From: Bradyrhizobium sp. CCBAU 53340
Lineage (GTDB): Bacteria; Pseudomonadota; Alphaproteobacteria; Rhizobiales; Xanthobacteraceae
DNA: 64,000 bases
Assembly (NCBI RefSeq): GCF_015291645.1
Contig: NZ_CP030056.1
Span: forward strand, 372,001-436,000
Direction of reading: 5' to 3'
Made by a program: the position numbers and the translations under genes
The notes under the pieces: generated by a model
Seen by the model: the letters and a program-made list of their open reading frames with translations, nothing else
What the model was told of the DNA's origin: nothing
The model's database searches: none
Part shown: positions 8,064 through 16,397 of the stretch, in pieces
Position numbering within the stretch: the first letter of the stretch is position 1
Layout: every line of letters begins with the position of its first letter

Positions 8064-9023
8064 CTACGTCTTTGCCTTGCGGCGGACGCTGGCGCGATGC
8101 CGGATCTCGACGAAACCATTCGGCTCCTTTTTGGAAACGATCTGGCGTAGGATTTCCAGAAGCATGTCGATCACCTCGGATGCCACTCGCGTTGGCGGAC
8201 GATCGGCAAGGTAAATGAGGTCCAGATCGCTTCTGATTTCGGGGGTGACAATGGGGCTGGCGCTCAAGACGCCAGTCTCGAGCTCGTATTTGACAGCGCC
8301 GAAGGGGAGGACAGCGGGAGCAAGGCCCTGTCGCACGAGGTCTTTCAGAAGGGTAACGGAATCGATCTCCAGCACCGTGGATACGGAGAGATTGAGGCCA
8401 GCGGCGCCCGCATCCAGCAAACTTCGGATCGGATTTTGAGCCGACGGAAGCAGCAGAGCATGTTCAAGGAGGCTCGCAAGGCCGACCGGATCGCCAGCGA
8501 ACATCCCTGGTGGCCCGATGGCGAACAGCCGCTCGACGGCAAGGCACTCACTGACGAGGCGCGGGCTATCTGGCTGAAGGCCGTTGACTAATGCGACATC
8601 GATCGAGCCGGTCAGCACCCAGTTTTGCAAATAAGCGCTATATCCCTCAAGTAAGCGCGGACGAACGCGAGGCAGACGTTCGCGACAGGCCCTGATGAGC
8701 TCCGCTCCCGCCATGGCGATAACCGACGGCGTGGCTCCGATAATCACGTCGCCGGTCAGGTGTTTTCCTTCGGCCATGACCTCCTGACGAACAAGCTCCA
8801 CGTCGCGCAGGATTTGGGATGCGCTTCGGTGCAGCATGAGGCCTGCTTCCGTCATCTGCATGCCTCTCCCGTCTCGGTCGAACAGCGGCGTTCGCAGTTC
8901 GTCTTCGAGAGCACTGATTGACCGGCTGATGGCAGGGCCTGCTACGCCGAGGTGAGCCGAAGCGCGGGCGATGCTCTTCAGATCCGCGACGAAAACGAAG
9001 TACCGAAGCTGTCGTAGGTCCAT
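8064..9023 (-). CDS. LysR-family regulator
   Basis: A 319-residue LysR protein. The winged HTH is MDLRQLRYFVFVADLKSIAR then ASAHLGVAGPAISRSISALE (residues 1-40). The effector-binding region includes DVIIGATPSVIAMAGAELI (about residue 93) and the IGPPGMFAGDP / LPSAQNPIRSLLDAGAAG segments. The C-terminal tail is basic (HRASVRRKAKT). It resembles the Nac/Cbl branch. No metabolic gene is adjacent, so its target is unknown. A truncated, decayed relative lies at 36300-37052, where many segments are almost identical; this copy is the intact one. Confidence 0.88.
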   Translation of the reverse strand: MDLRQLRYFVFVADLKSIARASAHLGVAGPAISRSISALEDELRTPLFDRDGRGMQMTEAGLMLHRSASQILRDVELVRQEVMAEGKHLTGDVIIGATPSVIAMAGAELIRACRERLPRVRPRLLEGYSAYLQNWVLTGSIDVALVNGLQPDSPRLVSECLAVERLFAIGPPGMFAGDPVGLASLLEHALLLPSAQNPIRSLLDAGAAGLNLSVSTVLEIDSVTLLKDLVRQGLAPAVLPFGAVKYELETGVLSASPIVTPEIRSDLDLIYLADRPPTRVASEVIDMLLEILRQIVSKKEPNGFVEIRHRASVRRKAKT

Positions 9024-9534
9024 GGCTTATGAACGGGCGAATTGATACATAGCAAATGCCGTTCGGCTTGTGCGGACGGGACCGCGACAGCTCTGCAACC
9101 AACCGTCAAACCGAGCTTGCCGCATGAATTTTTGGCCCTCACATGTTAGCCACTCAGCTTATGCGAGCCTGGCAGAGCGCACCAGTAGACGTTGGTTTCT
9201 TCCTCGCCCATTCGCCAGCTAGCTTGGGCAAACGCATCGCAAGGGCGGCGGCTGCCGAGCTCTCCGGCATCGTAGGTATGAATGGGTCTGCGGGGCCTGA
9301 ACGGCGATCTGCGAAAAGGACCGCGAGAACGTGCTTCGTTGAGCCGCAATCCGCAGGACCCCTTTCCGACCTTGACGCCTGGTGAGCAAGGATGGCAAGG
9401 CGCGTGCGGCGGCAACTCTTTCGACCGCGGCTCGTTCTCGCCCAGTGCAAGTTGGATATTCGGCAATGTCAGTCCGAGCGTCTCAAGCCTGAGGAGACTA
9501 AATCGCAGCTAGGCAGCAGGATAATCAACTAGTA
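9024..9534. other. Intergenic region upstream of LysR and GntR genes
   Basis: About 510 bp between the divergently oriented LysR and GntR genes. Frames here give low-complexity Arg/Pro products with no recognisable family. It presumably holds both promoters, but I see no clear sigma-70 boxes. Confidence 0.45.
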
Positions 9535-9547
9535 TTGTATGATACCA
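9535..9547. promoter_or_regulatory. Palindrome just upstream of gntR
   Basis: GTATGATAC (9537-9545) is a 9-bp palindrome centred on 9541 and flanked by TT and CA. It lies 30 bp before the GTG start of the GntR gene, where an autoregulatory operator would be expected. It is similar in style to the ATACGGTAT palindrome at 14572-14580. Confidence 0.4.
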
Positions 9548-9576
9548 ATTACCGAATTAGTACAAGGAATTACTGC

Positions 9577-10371
9577 GTGAAGGTTTCCAAAGTCCAGCGC
9601 GTACCGGCCAAGGCCGCACCGCTCCGGCAACAGGTCGCAAGCAATCTGCGCACCGCCATCATTGATGGCCGCTTTCAACCAGGCGAGCGGTTGAAGGAAG
9701 GCGAGCTGTGTGCATGGACCGGCGTCAGTAGGACTGCCGTCCGTGAAGCCCTGCGGCAACTGGAGGCCGAGGGCATCGTCGACAACATCCCCAATCAAGG
9801 ACCCGTGGTGGCGCGGGTATCCCCCGACGAGGCGCGGCAACACTATGAAGTCAGGGGTATGCTGGAAGGGCTGACGGCAAGGACCGCCGCCGAGCGGATC
9901 TCTGAGCGCGAAATCAAGGACTTGCACCGGCTCAAACGAGATTTGGACCGCGCCTTCAAATCAGGTAGCGTTGCTAAGGTGCTCGAATGCAAGAATCAGC
10001 TCGACGAATTCCTGATGAGCGTTTCGGCCAACAGCGTCGTCAAGGGCTTCGTGAGCGTCATTCGCGCACGTCTCAGCTATCTTCGTCCCATTGTTCTGTC
10101 GCAGCCCGAACGCCTGAAGGAAAACGCTGTCGAGGTCCATGCGATAATCGACGCGATCATCACACGGAAGCCGCAGGCGGCGTGGCAGGCTGCCGTCAAT
10201 CACGTCAACATGGGCGCGAGAGCAACCCTCAAGGTGCTGGAGCAGCTGGAGGTGGCGGCGGAACACCAGGCCGCGCTGGACGCGGAAGCCGCGCTTCGGG
10301 CGAAACGTCCGCGGGGACGGCCGCGCCGTGACGCGGCACCAAATAATCCGGTCGGTAGGGTGACGATGTAA
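9577..10371 (+). CDS. GntR/FadR-family regulator with C-terminal AT-hook-like tail
   Basis: A 264-residue regulator. The GntR winged HTH is APLRQQVASNLRTAIIDGRF, GERLKEGELCAWTGVSRTAV and REALRQLEAEGIV (residues 10-75). A FCD-type helical ligand domain follows (YEVRGMLEGLTARTAAERIS; about residues 90-230). The last 20 residues contain KRPRGRPRRD, matching the AT-hook core PRGRP, which is unusual for GntR proteins. A longer frame starts at TTG 9535 but runs over the upstream palindrome. GTG 9577, preceded by AAGGA, is preferred. It probably controls the catabolic cluster 10399-17483, whose AT-rich palindromes suit an AT-hook protein. Confidence 0.88.
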   Translation: MKVSKVQRVPAKAAPLRQQVASNLRTAIIDGRFQPGERLKEGELCAWTGVSRTAVREALRQLEAEGIVDNIPNQGPVVARVSPDEARQHYEVRGMLEGLTARTAAERISEREIKDLHRLKRDLDRAFKSGSVAKVLECKNQLDEFLMSVSANSVVKGFVSVIRARLSYLRPIVLSQPERLKENAVEVHAIIDAIITRKPQAAWQAAVNHVNMGARATLKVLEQLEVAAEHQAALDAEAALRAKRPRGRPRRDAAPNNPVGRVTM

Positions 10372-10398
10372 AAACCGGTCCGCGCGATGGTCTATCTG

Positions 10399-11370
10399 CT
10401 ATCCACCCTCGGCCTGGAGACCGTTGTCTCGAACCACCTGCCCCCAAATATGCGCCTGCTCCGCGTAAAAGTTGCGCATGTAGTCCGGATCGCTCGCAGC
10501 GACCGTCAGCCCCATCGCGTTGATCCGTCCCGTCACGCTGGCGTCCTTCAGAACCGCGCGCATCTCTGTATTGAAACGCGCGATGATCTGTTTGGGCGTC
10601 TTCCCGGGCGCATACAGTCCCCACCAAGGCGTCGCGACGAGATCGGGAAACCCGCTTTCGGCGAGCGTCGGTACGTCGGGAAGGGTCGGGTGGCGTGTTG
10701 CGCCGGTCTGAGCGAGAGGGCGCAGCAACTTGGCGTCGATCTGGCTGTTGAGCACCGTGGTCGCTGCGATGATCAGGTCAATATGTCCCGCAATCGCGTC
10801 GTTCACCGCGGGGGCTGCTCCCTTATAGGCAACGTGGCTCCACTGCGCGCCGGAGCGTTTGGCAAGCAGCAGCATCGTGAGATGGCCAAGACTCGCCGTT
10901 CCAGCCGACGCAAATGCGAAGCCGCCCTGCTTGGCTTTCGACGCAGCGATCAACTCAGCCAAAGTCTGGTAAGGGCGTGACGGCTGACAGGCAATGATGT
11001 TCGGCGCCGTACCGACCAGCATGACCGGATCCAGATCTGTCTCGGAATTATATGGCAGGCTCGGCTGCGTCACCGGGTTGGTCGCGTGAGTATCGAATAC
11101 GAACAGCCACGTGCGGCCATCTGGCGGTGACTTCGCCACTGCCGCCGCGCCGATGCTGCCCGCTGCGCCCGGACGGTTTTCGATGATGATCGTCGTTCCC
11201 AGTCTCTGCTGCAAACCCGGCTGAACCAGACGGGCGATAGCGTCCAGCGTTCCGCCGGCAGGAAACGGGATGATGAACTTCATCTGACCCGCAGGCCAGT
11301 CCTCTGCCCTGGCAACAAAGGGGGTGGCGAGTGCGCCGGCGAGCACGGCACGTCGTGTCAGTTGTCCCAT
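10399..11370 (-). CDS. TTT-family (Bug) periplasmic solute-binding protein
   Basis: A 323-residue tripartite tricarboxylate transporter receptor. The signal peptide has twin arginines (MGQLTRRAVLAGALATPFVA). Family marks are MKFIIPFPAGGTLDAIARL (about residue 27), IIIENRPGAAGSIGAAAVAK, AYKGAAPAVNDAIAGHID and LPDVPTLAESGFPDL. Such proteins bind small carboxylates or aromatic acids in the periplasm and deliver them to TctAB-type membrane subunits, which are absent here. The ATG at 11370 after GGGAG is chosen over an upstream extension lacking a signal peptide. It lies convergent to gntR and downstream of the amidohydrolase. Confidence 0.9.
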   Translation of the reverse strand: MGQLTRRAVLAGALATPFVARAEDWPAGQMKFIIPFPAGGTLDAIARLVQPGLQQRLGTTIIIENRPGAAGSIGAAAVAKSPPDGRTWLFVFDTHATNPVTQPSLPYNSETDLDPVMLVGTAPNIIACQPSRPYQTLAELIAASKAKQGGFAFASAGTASLGHLTMLLLAKRSGAQWSHVAYKGAAPAVNDAIAGHIDLIIAATTVLNSQIDAKLLRPLAQTGATRHPTLPDVPTLAESGFPDLVATPWWGLYAPGKTPKQIIARFNTEMRAVLKDASVTGRINAMGLTVAASDPDYMRNFYAEQAHIWGQVVRDNGLQAEGG

Positions 11371-11471
11371 GTGTTTCTCCCGAGGTGATGATCGAGAACA
11401 AGACTTCGGACCAACAGTTCGGGGGGTGGCCCAGGACGGCATGCAAGCGTCGCCGGCCCCGCCCATTCTCC

Positions 11472-12842
11472 TTATCGCTGCGCAAACGTTGCGATCGGCC
11501 CTGCAACAGGTTTTCCGCGGTGCCAGACCGCCGAGATCTTGTGGACGTTGGCTATGTCGGCCGATGGATCGGCGTCGAGCACGACGAGATCGGCGAGCTT
11601 GCCAGCTAGCAGGACACCGCGGTCATCCAGCTTGAGCAGCTTCGCCGCGCCGCTGGTCGCGATGGTCAGCGCCTGCATCGGCGTGAGGCCGGCTTCAACC
11701 ATGAGATCGAGCTCACGATGTTCGGCAATGCCGGGGAAACGCAGGCCCACGCCGGAATCGGATCCGAACCCGATGCCGATACCTGCCTTGTAAAGCGTCA
11801 TCAGGTTCTTCTGGTTCATCGCCAGCGCCTTGCGGGCGCGCTCGGAAGCTGGTGCGTCATGGACCTTCTGCTGCCAAGCCGGATCCTCCAATTGCGTCTT
11901 CACGGCGGGATCCAGTGCCCGGTTCACGAACGGATCCGCCGAGACCTGCGGCTTGTCGGCAAAAATGAAATTTGAATCGTCGAGCGCCAAGGTGGGAACG
12001 TACCAGGCGGCATTCTTCTTCATCAATTCGATCGTCGGCGGATCGATCTCTTTGTCACGGATGCCGTGCGCCAGAATGTCAGCGCCGGCCTTCAGGGCGG
12101 CCTGAGCATCTTCGAGGTCGTTGATGTGGAAGGCGACCCGAAGCGCGTTCTTGTGGGCCTCGTCGACGGCGGCGGTATAGACCTCCGGCTTCACTTTGAC
12201 TGGCAGCAGCTTGCCGAAGTCGTCAAGCCAGATCTTGATCAGGTCGGTCTTGCGTCCCGCCATCTCCCTCACCGCTTCGCGCGCTGCGTCGGGCGTATCC
12301 GGGCGATAGATCTGGTTCGGGCCGACGGGAACGATCGCCACGGGCGGTGCTCCCATCGCAACCCCAATGCCGCGGTCGGCGCCAAAGATGTCGGCCCCTG
12401 GCGCCTTGCCGGCATGTAGATCCGCTCGCAGATCGTAGAATTCAGGTGCGTTCAGGCCCAGCGACGTGATCGTGGTGACGCCATAGGCCTCCCACTGTCG
12501 AAGTTGGGACAAGATGTAGTCGCGATTATAGTTGTCCGGACTCGCCTTGAGGCCCCTGACGATACCCACATGGGAATGATCCGAGATCATGCCGGGGATG
12601 ATGGACTTGCCCTTGAGGTCAACGACATCGGCATCGGATGGCACCGGCACCGCCGTTACGGACCCAACGGCCGCGATGCGTCCGTCGCGAATGACCAAGA
12701 CGGAATCGGGAAGCGGCTTTCCACCCGCTCCGTCGATCAGAGTGGCTCCCTTCAGGACGACTGACTTTGTTTGCGCCTGTCCCGGCATGCCCGATAGACA
12801 CAGGCCCGCGATGGCCAAGATGACGACCGATGCGGCTCTCAT
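11472..12842 (-). CDS. Exported metal-dependent amidohydrolase
   Basis: A 456-residue amidohydrolase-superfamily protein with a Sec signal peptide (MRAASVVILAIAGLCLSGMP, cleavage near GQAQ). Core features are the N-terminal beta-sandwich (KGATLIDGAGGKPLPDSVLV), GKSIIPGMISDHSHVG with the metal-binding HxH-type pair (about residues 90-95), AFHIN (about 230), DILAHGIRD (about 255) and the aspartate in GFGSDSGVG (about 370). It ends with the sandwich strand LAGKLADLVVLDADP. Closest in style to prolidase/imidazolonepropionase-like enzymes. The substrate is unknown. The start follows GGGAGGAG. It sits between the aldehyde dehydrogenase and the TTT binding protein on the same strand. Confidence 0.87.
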   Translation of the reverse strand: MRAASVVILAIAGLCLSGMPGQAQTKSVVLKGATLIDGAGGKPLPDSVLVIRDGRIAAVGSVTAVPVPSDADVVDLKGKSIIPGMISDHSHVGIVRGLKASPDNYNRDYILSQLRQWEAYGVTTITSLGLNAPEFYDLRADLHAGKAPGADIFGADRGIGVAMGAPPVAIVPVGPNQIYRPDTPDAAREAVREMAGRKTDLIKIWLDDFGKLLPVKVKPEVYTAAVDEAHKNALRVAFHINDLEDAQAALKAGADILAHGIRDKEIDPPTIELMKKNAAWYVPTLALDDSNFIFADKPQVSADPFVNRALDPAVKTQLEDPAWQQKVHDAPASERARKALAMNQKNLMTLYKAGIGIGFGSDSGVGLRFPGIAEHRELDLMVEAGLTPMQALTIATSGAAKLLKLDDRGVLLAGKLADLVVLDADPSADIANVHKISAVWHRGKPVAGPIATFAQR

Positions 12843-12901
12843 GCGGCGCTCCTCCCTGTTTCCTCGTTCCCCACGGGTTGGTCCCAGGGGCCATTAAATC
12901 T

Positions 12902-12913
12902 TATAGTACTATA
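12902..12913. promoter_or_regulatory. Perfect 12-bp palindrome upstream of the amidohydrolase
   Basis: TATAGTACTATA lies 60 bp upstream of the amidohydrolase start, in an AT-rich patch that is unusual for this DNA. Possible operator for the local GntR regulator, or simply a promoter element. Confidence 0.4.
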
Positions 12914-12973
12914 TTACGAGCAATTAGCAATTGATCCCGAGACGATGCGCCCTGGATCACCTAACTCAGCGAT

Positions 12974-14449
12974 TTATCGCAGCACGAACGGATAGGGCTC
13001 GTCGCCGCTGCTCATCCAGACGGTCTTGGTCTGCATGTATTCGTTGATGGCCTCGATGCCGTTTTCGCGACCGAGACCGCTGCGCTTGTAACCGCCGAAC
13101 GGGGCCATGTAGCTCACCGTGCGGTAGGTATTGACCCAGACCATGCCGGCCTTTAGCCGGTCAGCCATGACATGGGCGCGCTTCATGTTCTGCGTCCAGA
13201 CGCCTGCGGCCAGACCAAAGAGGATGTCGTTGCCGATCTCGACGGCTTCCTCCTCATCGCGAAATGGGATCACGGACAGGATCGGGCCGAACACCTCCTC
13301 CTGCGCGATCCTCATGCTGTTCTTGACGCCGGTGAAGACCGTGGGCTCGACGAAGAGACCCTTGCCGCATTCCGGCCGATGGGCACGATCGCCTCCGAGT
13401 GCCAGATGCGCGCCATCCTTCTTGCCGATCTCCATATAGGCGAGGACCTTGTCGAACTGCGGCCGGTTGGCGACCGGCCCGACCTGTGTTTCGTTCTGCA
13501 TTGGATCGCCCATCTTGATCGTGGCCGCCGCCTTCAGGAGCTTTTCGACGAAGGCGTCGTGGACAGATTCCTGTACCAGCATTCGCGAACCGGCGATGCA
13601 CGCCTGCCCGACGGCCGCGAAGATTCCGGCAATGGCGCCGTTGACCGCATTGTCGAGATTGGCGTCGTCGAACACGATATTGGGCGACTTGCCGCCCAGC
13701 TCCAGGCTGACGCGTTTCAGGCCGCGCGCAGCGCCCTTGTAGATCTTCTGGCCGGTGGCATCGGAGCCGGTGAACGCGACCTTGGCGACCTGAGGATGCT
13801 CGACCAGCGCCGGCCCGACCTCATTGCCAAAGCCGGTAACCACGTTGATGACCCCAGGGGGGAAGCCCGCCTCCTCCACCAGCGCCATCATCTCGAGGAG
13901 CGATGCGGAGGTGAATTCCGAGGGCTTGAGCACCACGGTATTTCCGGCCGCCAGCGCCGGCGCAAGCTTCCAGGCGACCAGCATCAACGGCGAATTCCAG
14001 GGGATGATACCGACGACGACGCCGACCGGCTCGTGCTTGGTGTAGGTGAACATGTTGGGCTTGTCGATCGGGATGACCGAGCCCTGAATCTTGTCCGCGA
14101 GGCCGCCGAAGTAATAGTACCATTGCGGAATGTAATTGAGCTGCCCTCGCATCTCGCTGATCAGCTTGCCGTTGTCCCTCACTTCGATCTCGGCGAGCCG
14201 CTCTGCATTCGCCGCGATCAGGTCCCCCAGCTTGCGCATCAGCGCGCCGCGCTGCGTTGCATTCAGCTTGGGCCACGGCCCCACATTCATCGCCCGATGC
14301 GCCGCCTGGACTGCGCGCGCGGCATCCTCGGCATTGCCGCGCGGGATCAACGCCCATGGCTCGGCGGTGTAGGGATTCATGGTCTCGAACCACTCGCCCG
14401 AGGCCGGATCCTCCCACTTTCCACCGATATACATCTGGTACTTCTTCAC
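12974..14449 (-). CDS. NAD(P)-dependent aldehyde dehydrogenase
   Basis: A 491-residue ALDH-superfamily enzyme with all catalytic marks: GIIPWNSPLMLVAWK (Asn of the oxyanion hole), NTVVLKPSE, FTGSDATGQ, the general base Glu in ELGGKSPN (about residue 250) and the nucleophile Cys in GQACIAGSR (about residue 285). EEVFGPILSVIPF and PFGGYKRSGLGRENG close the fold. It oxidises an aldehyde to the acid. The neighbouring ThDP enzyme could supply such an aldehyde by decarboxylating a 2-oxo acid. The GTG at 14449, 6 nt after GGGAGG, is preferred to the ATG at 14485, which lies against the upstream palindrome. Confidence 0.92.
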   Translation of the reverse strand: MKKYQMYIGGKWEDPASGEWFETMNPYTAEPWALIPRGNAEDAARAVQAAHRAMNVGPWPKLNATQRGALMRKLGDLIAANAERLAEIEVRDNGKLISEMRGQLNYIPQWYYYFGGLADKIQGSVIPIDKPNMFTYTKHEPVGVVVGIIPWNSPLMLVAWKLAPALAAGNTVVLKPSEFTSASLLEMMALVEEAGFPPGVINVVTGFGNEVGPALVEHPQVAKVAFTGSDATGQKIYKGAARGLKRVSLELGGKSPNIVFDDANLDNAVNGAIAGIFAAVGQACIAGSRMLVQESVHDAFVEKLLKAAATIKMGDPMQNETQVGPVANRPQFDKVLAYMEIGKKDGAHLALGGDRAHRPECGKGLFVEPTVFTGVKNSMRIAQEEVFGPILSVIPFRDEEEAVEIGNDILFGLAAGVWTQNMKRAHVMADRLKAGMVWVNTYRTVSYMAPFGGYKRSGLGRENGIEAINEYMQTKTVWMSSGDEPYPFVLR

Positions 14450-14483
14450 GGAACGCCTCCCTGCAGCATAAATATCTGGAATC

Positions 14484-14498
14484 ATAATATCGTATTAT
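14484..14498. promoter_or_regulatory. Palindrome upstream of the aldehyde dehydrogenase gene
   Basis: ATAATATCGTATTAT (arms ATAATA and TATTAT around TCG) lies 35 bp upstream of the GTG start. The core AATATCGTAT is nearly repeated as AATACGGTAT in the site serving the divergent ThDP-enzyme gene. Confidence 0.55.
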
Positions 14499-14567
14499 TG
14501 GCTTTTAGTGAGGTCAAGCTATTGCTTACTACGCGCCCTGAGGGAGGTTTGACAAAATATCTTTTGC

Positions 14568-14590
14568 AATAATACGGTATGACATACTTT
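14568..14590. promoter_or_regulatory. Palindromic site upstream of the ThDP-enzyme gene
   Basis: The segment around 14568-14590 holds ATACGGTAT (14572-14580, palindromic around G14576) and an overlapping GTATGACATAC (14577-14587). Its AATA(C/T)(G/C)GTAT core matches the site at 14484-14498. The two sites bracket an 86-bp stretch between divergent genes, so one regulator could control both directions. Confidence 0.5.
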
Positions 14591-14632
14591 ATTGACGTTG
14601 CAGGTCGACGAACCCGCGCGGGGAGGACTAGA

Positions 14633-16309
14633 ATGACAAACAACGTGGCCACCGACATCACCGCTGCGCTAAAGCATGCCGGTGTCGAGAACTTCTTCCT
14701 CCTCACCGGCGGCGACCAGCCGTTGTGGATCGCGCTTCGCGATGCCGGAATTCGAATGGTGGTCGCACGCAGCGAGGCCAGCGCGGTCTACATGGCGGAC
14801 GGTTATGCCCGCGCCAGCGGCCGCGTCGCGCCGGCCTATGGGCAGGCCGGGCCCGGCGCCGCCAACGTCGCGGCCGCACTGGCAGATGCCGTCTGGGCCC
14901 AATCGCCGGTATTCGCGCTGACAGGAGCGACCGCGACGCAAGCCCTGCACATGAACGAGTATCAGGACCTCGACCAACATGTCATTTTCCAGCCCGTCAC
15001 GAAGTGGAACGGTGCCGTCGCCGCTCCTGAGATGACTGGGAGTCTCGTCTCGCAGGCGCTTCACATCGCGGCGACACCGACATGCGGACCCACCCATCTC
15101 GACGTGCCGAAGAATTTCTTCGCGCTGCCCGGGGACCCGCAAACCGCGAACCGGCTAGAACGTTCCTACTCAAATGCCGCCAGCAAGGTGCGTGCGCTCG
15201 GCACCGAGGTTGCTACGGCGCTCGACCTCCTCAAGCGCGCGGAGCGCCCGGTTCTGTTTGTCGGCGAGGGCGTGCGGCTTGCCGGCGCGTGGGCCGAACT
15301 GGCACTGCTGTCGGACCTTGCGGGCATCCCGATCGTCGCCACGGCTGGCGGCAAGCCGGCCATTCTGACGTCACACCCGAATTTCTGCGGCATCGTCGGA
15401 CGCTATTCCTCGGTGAGCGCCAACAAGCTCGTGGCAGAGGCCGATTGCGCCCTCGCTCTCGGGACCCGATTGGGCGGACTGGCAACCAACGGCTACACTT
15501 TGCCGAGCCGCAAGGCGACCGTGATCCAGATCGACCATGATCCGGCTTCCCTCATTAACACCTACGCGCCACGCCTCGGTGTCCGCGCCGACATCAAGAT
15601 CTTCCTCACCGACCTACTTGACCTCGTTAAACAGCAGAATTTGCGGACATCGTCCGCCTGGCTGGACCGCTGCCGCCGCGATACTGATAAATGGACAGCT
15701 AATCACCGCGAACAACTCGCTGCGTCAGGTGGCAACACGGCCCTCTCCCCGCTTTCGGTGCTCGACGAGCTCTCCCGCTATGGCAGCGAGATCACGCTGG
15801 TCGCAGACACAGGTTACATGGCTGCCTGGACCGGCGTGCTGTTCCCGACGCTGCGTTACGACGCCTTCTTCCGCGCAGTCGGATCGCTCGGCTGGGCGCT
15901 CCCCGCCTCGCTCGGCGTCCAGATCGCGCGATCGGAGAAGGTGGTATGCATTACCGGCGACGGCGGCGCCGGCTATCACCTGGCTGATGTCGAGACGGCG
16001 GTTCGCTACAGGCTGCCGGTCGTGATCATCGTCATGAACAACAGCGCGCTCGCCTTCGAATATCACGAGAAATATCGCTGGAAGGGAAATGTGGTTGCGG
16101 AAGCGAACGATTTCGGGCGCGTCGACTTCGCCGCGGCCGGAATCGCGCTGGGTGCAAGGGGCGCACGCGCCACCAATCGCGAGGAATTTGTGGCAGCCAT
16201 GGCGGTCGCAATGAAGGCATCCAATCCGTTCGTGATCGACGTCGTCATCGACAAGGAAGCCTTTCCGCCCGTCACCAATTTCGATGCCGTGATGGAACGG
16301 AAGCTCTAG
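14633..16309 (+). CDS. Thiamine-diphosphate-dependent enzyme (acetolactate synthase/decarboxylase family)
   Basis: A 558-residue ThDP enzyme. The N-terminal PYR domain carries the activating Glu in VVARSEASAVYMADGYARAS (about residue 45) and the GQAGPGAANVA turn. A central Rossmann-like domain follows (RPVLFVGEGVRLAGAWAEL; VIQIDHDP). The C-terminal PP domain has the motif from GDGGAGYHLADVETAV to VIIVMNNSALAFE (about residues 440-475). The precise reaction (2-oxo acid decarboxylase, oxalyl-CoA-decarboxylase-like or carboligase) is not readable. Start ATG 14633 follows GGGGAGGA; an upstream in-frame ATG at 14579 lies inside the operator. It is divergent from the aldehyde dehydrogenase. Confidence 0.9.
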   Translation: MTNNVATDITAALKHAGVENFFLLTGGDQPLWIALRDAGIRMVVARSEASAVYMADGYARASGRVAPAYGQAGPGAANVAAALADAVWAQSPVFALTGATATQALHMNEYQDLDQHVIFQPVTKWNGAVAAPEMTGSLVSQALHIAATPTCGPTHLDVPKNFFALPGDPQTANRLERSYSNAASKVRALGTEVATALDLLKRAERPVLFVGEGVRLAGAWAELALLSDLAGIPIVATAGGKPAILTSHPNFCGIVGRYSSVSANKLVAEADCALALGTRLGGLATNGYTLPSRKATVIQIDHDPASLINTYAPRLGVRADIKIFLTDLLDLVKQQNLRTSSAWLDRCRRDTDKWTANHREQLAASGGNTALSPLSVLDELSRYGSEITLVADTGYMAAWTGVLFPTLRYDAFFRAVGSLGWALPASLGVQIARSEKVVCITGDGGAGYHLADVETAVRYRLPVVIIVMNNSALAFEYHEKYRWKGNVVAEANDFGRVDFAAAGIALGARGARATNREEFVAAMAVAMKASNPFVIDVVIDKEAFPPVTNFDAVMERKL

Positions 16310-16397
16310 ATTGGCGGACGGCGCGCCGGAGGAGCGGGCACGCCGTCAGCGATCCAACCTACGACAATCAACAATCATAAAGAACCAGGGTGGAACC

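Noticed and set aside
13172..14572. 466-codon plus-strand open frame
   Set aside because: Antisense to the aldehyde dehydrogenase, with the typical Arg/Asp/Leu-rich shadow composition of GC-rich genes.
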